In this document: positions 1-4,697 of the stretch, one piece after another
Layout: every line of letters begins with the position of its first letter
Numbering within the stretch: the first letter of the stretch is position 1
Source: OFTM291 sp041741375
Lineage (GTDB): Bacteria; Gemmatimonadota; Gemmatimonadetes; Gemmatimonadales; GWC2-71-9
DNA: 6,994 nucleotides
Assembly: GCA_041741375.1 (NCBI GenBank)
Contig: JBGSKF010000050.1
Span: 1-6,994, forward strand
Reading direction: 5' to 3'
The notes under the pieces: model-generated
Seen by the model: the letters and a program-made list of their open reading frames with translations, nothing else
Databases searched by the model: none
Told to the model about the DNA's origin: nothing
Position numbers and translations under genes: made by a program

Positions 1-1
1 A

Positions 2-106
2 CGCTGGACCGGCCGCACGCGCGGCTGGATCCCGGTCGACACGGTGGCCCTCAATCCACCCAAGCAGGAATCAACCCACGCGGCCGTTCCCGAAGCGGCC
101 GCATGA
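2..106 (+). CDS. C-terminal end of an upstream gene, possible SH3-like domain (partial)
   Basis: This frame is open from the window edge and ends at TGA 104-106, giving 34 residues. It contains the stretch GRTRGWIPVDTVALN followed by a low-complexity Ala/Pro/Glu tail. A Gly-Trp-Ile/Val-Pro step followed by a Val a few residues later is typical of the last strands of bacterial SH3-like domains, so this may be the end of a secreted or envelope protein with such a domain. That is inference from a very short fragment, and the rest of the gene lies outside the window. The other two forward frames read less like a protein. No terminator is evident after the stop. Confidence 0.45.
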   Translation, partial: RWTGRTRGWIPVDTVALNPPKQESTHAAVPEAAA

Positions 107-166
107 AGACTCATGCGACAACTACCTTGACATTTACCGCATGTCTCCATCTGCCTTGAGCAGCTA

Positions 167-172
167 TATAAT
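167..172 (+). promoter_or_regulatory. Candidate -10 box for the Fic-family gene
   Basis: A perfect TATAAT lies in an AT-rich stretch that contrasts with the GC-rich DNA around it, about 97 nt before the likely ATG at 269. The hexamer 17 nt upstream (TCTCCA, 144-149) is a weak -35 match. The predicted transcript would start near 179-180 and carry the inverted repeats at 200-247 in its 5' leader. The call rests on the hexamer alone. Confidence 0.35.
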
Positions 173-199
173 TGGCCATCAATGGTGATTTGTTTAATT

Positions 200-247
200 A
201 TATGCCAGTCATGGCATATTAATGGCAGATGCCATGTTATATGGCCA
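200..247 (+). promoter_or_regulatory. Operator-like cluster of inverted repeats with TGGCA half-sites
   Basis: Two neighbouring palindromes are visible. The first has 8-bp arms ATATGCCA (200-207) and TGGCATAT (212-219) around a 4-nt spacer. The second has 6-bp arms ATGGCA (222-227) and TGCCAT (230-235) around 2 nt. The half-site TGGCA/TGCCA therefore occurs four times, and a related TGGCC follows at 242-246. The cluster lies between the TATAAT box and the start codon at 269, where a bound protein would block transcription. The adjacent gene begins with a predicted winged-helix segment, so autoregulation is a reasonable inference. Confidence 0.45.
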
Positions 248-268
248 ACGTCGGACGGGGATCTCAAC

Positions 269-398
269 ATGGCCAAGGTATCGCAAGCAGCTGTAGAACA
301 AGAACTTGACCTCATAGAAGCCTGGGTGGCCTCCGCATCGGCTCCGGTGAGCCGAGACTGGATCCGGTCCCGCTTCGCGGAGTCGGCAGGGACGGGAA
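269..398 (+). pseudogene. Winged-helix N-terminal part of the Fic-family gene, out of frame with the rest
   Basis: The ATG at 269 follows a purine-rich GGACGGGG (253-260) with 8-nt spacing and starts MAKVSQAAVEQELDLIEAWV, continuing through VSRDWIRSRFAESAGT. This resembles the first helices of the winged-helix domain that precedes many Fic proteins. The continuation expected for that family (RTLRRRLEVLAADQRVS...REVLYKAG) is present directly downstream but in the frame of the Fic domain (positions divisible by 3). That frame has stops at 315-317 and 348-350, so the switch must fall after 350; the best junction is about 387-400, equal to one extra base. Without the shift, the gene would run 269-1673 and encode about 467 residues. 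It could be a real disabling mutation, a sequencing error or, less likely, programmed frameshifting. Confidence 0.6.
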
Positions 399-545
399 CT
401 GACCGACAGAACCCTGCGTCGTCGCCTCGAGGTTCTTGCGGCCGACCAGCGGGTATCCCCGGAGCGCCAGGGACGAGAGGTCCTCTACAAGGCGGGCCCC
501 GCCGCGATCGCCGGAGACCCAGCCGAGGAAGTCGATTACGTCCGA

Positions 546-1673
546 ATGTCGCGGTCGGGCGCTCGGGTGCGGGCGCTCGTCCGGCGCCCCGTGATGCACC
601 GCAATCCCGTGGGCTACGACGTCGACATGCTGAGGCGGTATGAGCCTGGGGCCACCTGGTACTTGCCGGAGGAGGACCGATTCCGCCTTCACGAACTCGG
701 TCGGTCGCCCGATCCCGATCACCCGGCCGGGACCTTCGCTCGCGCCATTCTGGAGCGGCTGCTCATCGACCTGTCCTGGTCATCCAGCCACCTGGAGGGC
801 AACACGTACTCACGTCTCGACACCCAGAACCTGATCCAGTACGGCCAGACGGTGGCGGGGGCGGATGCGCTCGAGACCCTCATGGTGTTGAACCACAAAC
901 GGGCGATCGAGATGCTGGTCGAAAACGCGGAGACGATCGACTTCAACCTGCACACGCTTCACAACCTGCACGCAGCGCTGTCCGAGGGGCTGCTGAAGAA
1001 TCCCGAGGATGAGGGCTGCCTTCGCGAGGTGCCAGTGGACATCACCGGCACACCGTACCGGCCACTCGCGATTCCGCAGCAGATCCGGGAGAACTTCGAT
1101 CTGCTTCTGCTCAAAGCACGCACCATCCCGGACGCCTTTGAGCAGTCGTTCTTCGTCATGGTGCATGTGCCCTACCTGCAGCCCTACATCGACGCGAACA
1201 AGCGGGCGTCCCGATTGGCATGCAACATCCCGCTGATCAAGACCAACCTGGTGCCGATGTCCTTTGTCGATGTGCCCCGCCAGGCCTACACGGAGGGCAC
1301 GCTCGGCGTCTACGAGAACCGGCGAGTGGATCTTTTGCGGGACGTGTTCCTGTGGGCCTACGAGCGGTCGAGCGAGACCTACCGCGTCGTGCGCGACACG
1401 ATGCAGGCCGACGAATTTCGCCTGAAGTACCGAGAGCAGTTCCGGCGCATGGTGAGCGATTTGATTCGCACCAAGGTCTTGCCCAGCCGCGAAGGGGTCC
1501 GCGGGTGGGCCCTGCGCCACGAGATTCCCGAGCAGGATCTCGCGACCTTCGAGGAGAAAGGGCTCACCCTGGTGCTCGCGGTGCGGGAGGACAACGCGGG
1601 ACGATACAACCTGCTGCCGTCGGAGTTCCGCGCATGGCAGGATACGATCGACGCCCACCGTCAGGCGTTCTGA
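546..1673 (+). CDS. Fic-family protein with a degenerate active site (catalytic His replaced by Gln)
   Basis: Fic proteins usually transfer AMP or another phosphate-containing group from a nucleotide to a protein hydroxyl. This 375-residue frame has the class II inhibitory motif (S/T)xxxE(G/N) as SSHLEG (residues 80-85, Glu84). The Fic core follows, with the active-site loop QPYIDANKRASR at 212-223. Canonical loops read HPFx(D/E)GNGRxxR, so Gln212 stands where the catalytic His should be and Ala217 replaces Gly, while Asp216, Asn218, Arg220 and Arg223 are kept. Residues 225-375 resemble the C-terminal helical/winged region of longer Fic proteins. ATG 546 is the first standard start in this frame, but protein-like sequence extends upstream to about 387, so the ancestral start is probably 269 in another frame. 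The gene is convergent with the tRNA cluster. Family assignment is firm; activity is doubtful. Confidence 0.85.
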   Translation: MSRSGARVRALVRRPVMHRNPVGYDVDMLRRYEPGATWYLPEEDRFRLHELGRSPDPDHPAGTFARAILERLLIDLSWSSSHLEGNTYSRLDTQNLIQYGQTVAGADALETLMVLNHKRAIEMLVENAETIDFNLHTLHNLHAALSEGLLKNPEDEGCLREVPVDITGTPYRPLAIPQQIRENFDLLLLKARTIPDAFEQSFFVMVHVPYLQPYIDANKRASRLACNIPLIKTNLVPMSFVDVPRQAYTEGTLGVYENRRVDLLRDVFLWAYERSSETYRVVRDTMQADEFRLKYREQFRRMVSDLIRTKVLPSREGVRGWALRHEIPEQDLATFEEKGLTLVLAVREDNAGRYNLLPSEFRAWQDTIDAHRQAF

Positions 1674-1687
1674 ACTGACCGGATATT

Positions 1688-1764
1688 GGGAGCTGGGGAC
1701 TGGGTGTTGGGGACTGGGTATTGGGAATTGGGGACCCAACCCCCAATACCCAACCCCCAACGCC
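1688..1764. repeat. Heptamer array that inverts at its centre, with hairpin and G-quadruplex potential
   Basis: From 1688 to 1736, seven consecutive 7-bp units begin with GGG and six end in T (for example GGGGACT twice, GGGTATT, GGGAATT). From 1737 to 1764 the same type of unit appears in the opposite orientation (CAACCCC, CAATACC). The 16-nt arms 1716-1731 and 1736-1751 pair at 14 of 16 positions around a 4-nt loop. There is no T-run after the stem on either strand. It lies between the Fic stop and the 3' end of the last tRNA, so a bidirectional transcription barrier is plausible. The regularly spaced GGG tracts also match the G-quadruplex pattern. Confidence 0.85.
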
Positions 1765-1776
1765 TGTTTCCTTCCA

Positions 1777-1850
1777 TGGGCCCGGCGCGATTCGAACGCG
1801 CGACCTCTTGCTCCGGAGGCAAGCGCTCTATCCAGCTGAGCTACGGGCCC
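1777..1850 (-). tRNA. tRNA-Arg, anticodon CCG
   Basis: The complement folds as a full cloverleaf: acceptor GGGCCCG with CGGGCCC, D stem GCUC/GAGC, anticodon stem CUUGC/GCAAG enclosing CUCCGGA (anticodon CCG), and T arm GCGCG-UUCGAAU-CGCGC. The discriminator base is A. CCA is not encoded. It reads the CGG codon and is the last tRNA of the minus-strand cluster. Confidence 0.96.
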
Positions 1851-1865
1851 GCTTGTGCTTTCGTC

Positions 1866-1893
1866 TACCGCCCACCGCCTATCGCCTACCGCC
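1866..1893. repeat. Four-unit heptamer repeat between tRNA-Arg(CCG) and tRNA-Pro
   Basis: Four consecutive 7-bp units, TACCGCC, CACCGCC, TATCGCC and TACCGCC, take up half of the 54-nt spacer between the two tRNA genes. On the minus strand they read AGGCGGT-type units, matching the RGG-N3-T pattern of the other arrays in this cluster. Confidence 0.75.
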
Positions 1894-1904
1894 TAGTTTT
1901 TCCA

Positions 1905-1979
1905 TCGGGGCGCCGGGATTTGAACCCGGGACCTCCTGCTCCCGAAGCAGGCGCGCTAACCGGGCTGCGCTACGCCCCG
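1905..1979 (-). tRNA. tRNA-Pro, anticodon CGG
   Basis: The complement gives acceptor CGGGGCG with CGCCCCG, D stem GCGC/GCGC, anticodon stem CCUGC/GCAGG enclosing UUCGGGA (anticodon CGG), and T arm CCGGG-UUCAAAU-CCCGG. The first base is C, as usual for bacterial tRNA-Pro, and the discriminator is A. CCA is not encoded. It reads CCG. Confidence 0.96.
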
Positions 1980-1986
1980 TCTCTCC

Positions 1987-2056
1987 AGGACCTGGGACCT
2001 GGGACTTAGGACTTAGGACCTAGGTCCTAGGTCCTAGGTCCTAGGTCCTAGGTCCT
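1987..2056. repeat. Ten-unit heptamer array, five units facing five inverted units
   Basis: Ten contiguous 7-bp units. Positions 1987-2021 hold AGGACCT, GGGACCT, GGGACTT, AGGACTT and AGGACCT. Positions 2022-2056 hold five perfect copies of AGGTCCT, the exact reverse complement of AGGACCT. The array is thus a head-to-head inverted repeat with 35-nt arms and no loop; only four positions mismatch, each being G or T on the left against T or G on the right. It lies in the 203-nt spacer between tRNA-Pro and tRNA-Arg(ACG). Confidence 0.9.
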
Positions 2057-2084
2057 GGAAGGACCAGGAACCCTTCGCCTTATT

Positions 2085-2151
2085 GTCCTACGTCCTATTG
2101 TCCCTATGTCCTATGTCCTATGTGTCCTATGTCCTATGTCCTATGTCCTAC
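2085..2151. repeat. GTCCTAT heptamer array
   Basis: About nine copies of GTCCTAT or GTCCTAC run in tandem. The period is broken by single inserted bases at 2099 and within the unit at 2100-2107, and by an extra GT at 2122-2123. The reverse complement contains AGGACAT, so it belongs to the same motif class as the neighbouring array at 1987-2056. The breaks look like slippage scars. Confidence 0.9.
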
Positions 2152-2182
2152 TGTCTTCCTGCCCCGTTCTCCGTCCGTCCCA

Positions 2183-2256
2183 TGCGCCCTGAGGGAGTCG
2201 AACCCCCAACCTTCTGATCCGTAGTCAGATACTCTATCCAATTGAGCTAAGGGCGC
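2183..2256 (-). tRNA. tRNA-Arg, anticodon ACG
   Basis: The complement gives acceptor GCGCCCU with AGGGCGC, D stem GCUC/GAGU, anticodon stem UCUGA/UCAGA enclosing CUACGGA (anticodon ACG), and T arm UGGGGG-type stem with loop UUCGACU. A34 is expected to be converted to inosine by TadA so that the tRNA reads CGU, CGC and CGA. The discriminator is A and CCA is not encoded. Confidence 0.96.
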
Positions 2257-2284
2257 TCGTCTGTTCGACACCCCCTGATGCCGA

Positions 2285-2358
<74 letters not shown>

Positions 2359-2370
2359 CCTGAAAGAACA

Positions 2371-2465
2371 CAGGACCCAGGACCCGGGGACTCGGGCCGT
2401 CCGGAACTTGAGTCCTGCGCAAGTCCCGGTGACGAAGTCCCAGGTGCTGAGTCCTTGGGTCCTGG
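2371..2465. repeat. Inverted repeat of heptamer-like units between tRNA-fMet and tRNA-Val
   Basis: The 17-nt arms at 2377-2393 and 2449-2465 are reverse complements except for two G/T positions. Both are built from GGACC/GGGGACT-type units like those of the other arrays; an extra AGGACCC copy precedes the left arm. The 55-nt interior contains AGTCC at 2411, 2422 and 2435, and a fourth copy lies in the right arm at 2450. It fills most of the 110-nt tRNA spacer and appears to be a decayed version of the same repeat family. Confidence 0.7.
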
Positions 2466-2468
2466 CAA

Positions 2469-2542
2469 TAGCGGGGGTGGGATTTGAACCCACGACCTCC
2501 GGGTTATGAGCCCGGCGAGCTACCAGACTGCTCCACCCCGCG
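2469..2542 (-). tRNA. Initiator tRNA-fMet, anticodon CAU
   Basis: The complement gives a D stem GAGC/GCUC around AGUCUGGUA, anticodon stem CCGGG/CCCGG enclosing CUCAUAA (anticodon CAU), and T arm GUGGG-UUCAAAU-CCCAC. The initiator hallmarks are three consecutive G-C pairs next to the anticodon loop, A11-U24 in the D stem, and no Watson-Crick pair at 1-72. Here C1 faces U72 instead of the usual A72. The discriminator is A and CCA is not encoded. Confidence 0.96.
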
Positions 2543-2582
2543 CCGATGCTGCTGTCCTGTGGGCCGCCGAGCGGCTCCCGAG

Positions 2583-2655
2583 AGCGGGAAACGGGACTCG
2601 AACCCGCGACCCCAACCTTGGCAAGGTTGTGCTCTACCAACTGAGCTATTCCCGC
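2583..2655 (-). tRNA. tRNA-Gly, anticodon GCC
   Basis: The complement gives acceptor GCGGGAA with UUCCCGC, D stem GCUC/GAGC, anticodon stem CAACC/GGUUG enclosing UUGCCAA (anticodon GCC), and T arm GCGGG-UUCGAGU-CCCGU. The discriminator U73 is usual for bacterial tRNA-Gly. CCA is not encoded. It reads GGC and GGU. Confidence 0.96.
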
Positions 2656-2744
2656 ATTCCTCGAACGGCCCCCATCTTAGTGCCCTCTGCCGTCCTTCGC
2701 AACGGGCTCCCGCGGGCCGGCTCGCCCCCGGATCGTTCCCTTCA

Positions 2745-2817
2745 TGGAGGCGAGGGGAATCGAACCCCTGACCTCGTGAATGCCATTCACGCGCTCTCCC
2801 AACTGAGCTACGCCCCC
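2745..2817 (-). tRNA. tRNA-Ala, anticodon GGC
   Basis: The complement gives acceptor GGGGGCG with CGCCUCC, which includes the G3-U70 pair that marks alanine tRNAs. It has D stem GCUC/GAGC, anticodon stem CGUGA/UCACG enclosing AUGGCAU (anticodon GGC), and T arm AGGGG-UUCGAUU-CCCCU. The discriminator is A and CCA is not encoded. It is the promoter-proximal tRNA of the cluster and reads GCC and GCU. Confidence 0.97.
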
Positions 2818-2854
2818 ATTACTTTGGCCTGCTTCCTGCCAAGCCAAGCAGTGC

Positions 2855-2884
2855 AAGCTAGCGGCCGGGGCCTGCGATTGTCAA
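2855..2884 (-). promoter_or_regulatory. Promoter of the tRNA cluster
   Basis: On the minus strand a perfect TTGACA (2884-2879) is followed after 18 nt by TAGCTT (2860-2855), a 3/6 match to the -10 consensus. Transcription would begin near 2852-2848 and run about 30 nt before tRNA-Ala. No other obvious promoter is seen within the cluster, so all seven tRNAs may come from one precursor. The same TAGCTT hexamer is seen before the mlaE-like gene. Confidence 0.55.
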
Positions 2885-2942
2885 GCACGGCTCGCGAAAA
2901 AAGGGACCGGCGCACAACCGAGAAAGAGGGTACCTTCCACCC

Positions 2943-3881
2943 ATGGGTACGACACCCCCTTCCGACGACGGTGTCGGGGTCACGCCGGCTCCCCGGTCAC
3001 CTCGTTCCTCCCGGGCCAAGCGGATCACCGCCGCCTCCCTCGGCGTGTACGACGCCGATCGGGACATTCTCGATCGCTACCTCCACGAGGTGAGTCGCTC
3101 GCCCCTTCTGACCCCGGAGCAGGAGATCGCTCTGGCCCGGCGCGTCCAGGCGGGCGAGGAAGAAGCGATGCAGGAGCTCGTCACCCGCAACCTTCGTTTC
3201 GTCATCTCCGTGGCCAAGAAGTACCAGAATCGCGGGCTCGTTCTTCTCGACCTGATCGGCGAGGGAAACCTCGGACTCATGATCGCGGCCAGGAAGTTCG
3301 ACCCCGACCATGGGGTCAAGTTCATTTCCTACGCCGTCTGGTGGATCCGGCAATCCATTCTCGCCTCCATCGCACGCCAGGGGCGCACCGTGCGCATTCC
3401 CCTCAACCGGACCGCCGATCTCTCCCGGATCCTCAAGGCCTCGGAGGCGCTCCGGCAGGAGTTGCAACGGGAACCGACCCCCGAGGAGATCAGTATCCGG
3501 GTCAACCTCTCGGTCGACGTGGTCCGGGCGCTCGCAGCCCTCAACACCGCCGAAGTGCGGCTCGATGCCCCCTTGGACCTCGAGGGCGATCAGGCTCTGG
3601 TGGATCGCTTCGCCGCCGGGGAGTTTGGCGCCTCGGAGGACGAGGCCTACGAGCGCTTCCTGGCCGATGAAATCGCCGCGGCTCTCGCCACGCTTCCCCC
3701 GCGGGATGCCAAGGTGCTCCGTCTCTATTTTGGTCTGGATGGCGGCAAGGAACACACTCTGGAGGAGATCGGGGCGCTGTTCGGAGTGACCCGCGAACGG
3801 GTGCGACAGCTCCGGGACCGGGCCCTCAAGCGATTGCGCGAGGGGGAGGCGGGCCAGGCCTTGGCCACCTTCGCCGCCTGA
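2943..3881 (+). CDS. RNA polymerase sigma-70 family factor (RpoD/SigA-like, no region 1.1)
   Basis: This 312-residue protein directs RNA polymerase to promoters. After about 40 low-complexity residues, region 1.2 begins (DRYLHEVSRSPLLTPEQEIALARR, seen at 44-67). Region 2 follows (NLRFVISVAKKYQNRG, then LLDLIGEGNLGLM), with the -10 reading region 2.4 around YAVWWIRQSILASIARQGR (130-148). Region 3 spans about 157-230. Region 4 ends with the helix-turn-helix TLEEIGALFGVTRERVRQLR (272-291) that reads -35 elements. Lack of region 1.1 and the WWIRQSIL form resemble short primary sigmas of Bacteroidetes-like groups; it could be the primary sigma or a group 2 paralogue. ATG 2943 follows AGAGGG (2925-2930) at a rather long 12 nt. 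A TACCTT at 2931-2936 directly before the ATG resembles the TAGCTT boxes nearby. The gene is divergent from the tRNA cluster. Confidence 0.93.
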   Translation: MGTTPPSDDGVGVTPAPRSPRSSRAKRITAASLGVYDADRDILDRYLHEVSRSPLLTPEQEIALARRVQAGEEEAMQELVTRNLRFVISVAKKYQNRGLVLLDLIGEGNLGLMIAARKFDPDHGVKFISYAVWWIRQSILASIARQGRTVRIPLNRTADLSRILKASEALRQELQREPTPEEISIRVNLSVDVVRALAALNTAEVRLDAPLDLEGDQALVDRFAAGEFGASEDEAYERFLADEIAAALATLPPRDAKVLRLYFGLDGGKEHTLEEIGALFGVTRERVRQLRDRALKRLREGEAGQALATFAA

Positions 3882-3899
3882 GTCGATCGCCCGCCGCGC

Positions 3900-3928
3900 T
3901 TTACACGGTGGGTCGGCATTCCTAGCTT
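3900..3928 (+). promoter_or_regulatory. Promoter of the mla-like operon, probably leaderless
   Basis: TTTACA (3900-3905) and TAGCTT (3923-3928) are separated by exactly 17 nt. The expected transcription start, 6-8 nt past the -10 box, coincides with the GTG start codon at 3936. No Shine-Dalgarno-like purine tract precedes the GTG; the stretch 3929-3935 is pyrimidine-rich. This supports transcription independent of the sigma gene, with an mRNA starting at or next to the start codon. Confidence 0.5.
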
Positions 3929-3935
3929 CCTCCCT

Positions 3936-4697
3936 GTGACTGACACACTGGTACATCGGGGGTCACCTCCGGTGGCGTTCGTCACCCGGTTCGGCCGGGT
4001 GGCGATGGACGCGAGCCGGGCCCTGGCGGACGTGGGGACCTGGGCTCCGCTCCTGCTCTCGCACATGCGGCGGCTGGGCGTCGATTCCATCCCCATCGGG
4101 ATCTTCCTCGCGGTGTTCACCGGGATCGTGCTGGCCCTCCTCTCCTCCTACATCTTCACCGGCGCTGTCCCCCTCTATTTCGTCGGCGCCCTCGTGGCGA
4201 AGACGGTGATGATGGAGCTGGGACCTGTGCTCACCGGCATGGCCCTGGCCGGCCGGGTCGGAGCCAACATCGCCGCGGAACTTGGCACCATGCGGGTCAC
4301 CGAACAGGTGGATGCACTGGAAACGTTGGCCTACGATCCCTATGCCTACCTGGTGGTTCCGCGGGTGCTGGCCGCCACGCTGATGTTCCCGGTTGTCACC
4401 GCCATGGCCATGGCGGTGGGGGTCACGGCGGGATGGATCACGGCGGTGAACCTGCTCGAGCTGTCCACCCCCGAGTTCTTCAAGGGGGCCAAACTGTTCT
4501 ATCAGTTCAAGGACATCTGGTTCGGGTTGGTGAAGAGCGCCAGTTTCGGAGCGGCCGTGGCCATCATGGGCGCGATGATGGGGCTCCGAACCGCTGGAGG
4601 GGCCCAGGGAGTGGGCCGGTCCGCCACCCGTGCCGTGGTGCTCGGCTGCGAGGCGATTCTCGTGCTGGATGCCTTCTGGGCCCTGGTGCTCCTGTGA
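3936..4697 (+). CDS. mlaE: MlaE-family ABC transporter permease (phospholipid transport)
   Basis: MlaE-type permeases form the inner-membrane core of the Mla complex that moves phospholipids between inner and outer membrane. The 253-residue protein contains the family hallmark ELGPVLTGMALAGRVGANIA followed by AELGTMRVTEQVDALE (94-129). Hydrophobic segments lie roughly at 52-74, 81-105, 138-169, 200-220 and 232-253. Length matches the family (about 250-260). GTG 3936 is chosen because it gives the family length and sits at the predicted transcription start; the next Met in frame is residue 24. The mlaF-like gene begins inside its stop codon context (GTGA overlap at 4694-4697). Transport direction cannot be read from the sequence. 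The gene could equally be named for a general MCE-type ABC permease of an organism-specific lipid importer. Confidence 0.93.
   Translation: MTDTLVHRGSPPVAFVTRFGRVAMDASRALADVGTWAPLLLSHMRRLGVDSIPIGIFLAVFTGIVLALLSSYIFTGAVPLYFVGALVAKTVMMELGPVLTGMALAGRVGANIAAELGTMRVTEQVDALETLAYDPYAYLVVPRVLAATLMFPVVTAMAMAVGVTAGWITAVNLLELSTPEFFKGAKLFYQFKDIWFGLVKSASFGAAVAIMGAMMGLRTAGGAQGVGRSATRAVVLGCEAILVLDAFWALVLL

Noticed and set aside
127..132. Perfect TTGACA as -35 box for the Fic-family gene
   Set aside because: No acceptable -10 hexamer lies 16-18 nt downstream; the TATAAT at 167-172 is 34 nt away, too far to pair with it.
182..643. Open frame starting at ATG 182
   Set aside because: Its first 29 codons run through the AT-rich operator-like region and do not read like a protein; the real start in this frame is more likely ATG 269, and the part after about 400 is a shadow of the Fic frame.
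1716..1751. Canonical rho-independent terminator
   Set aside because: The stem is good but no T-run follows on either strand, so it is listed only as a hairpin-forming repeat.
810..1760. 316-codon minus-strand frame opposite the Fic gene
   Set aside because: It lies wholly opposite a clear Fic-domain gene, starts in repeat sequence and contains no recognisable domain; it is an effect of high GC content.
1686..2023. Two open frames across the heptamer arrays and two tRNA genes
   Set aside because: They consist of translated repeat units and antisense tRNA sequence with no protein-family features.
1987..2151. Repeats considered as a CRISPR array
   Set aside because: Units are 7 bp and contiguous, with no spacers and no cas genes nearby.
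2506..3093. 195-codon open frame over tRNA genes
   Set aside because: It runs across three tRNA genes and into the sigma gene start in another frame; its sequence is translated antisense tRNA.
4433..4693. Upstream extension of the MlaF-like protein
   Set aside because: The extension is an out-of-frame reading of the MlaE-like gene; ABC homology begins at GTG 4694, which also gives the expected GTGA overlap.
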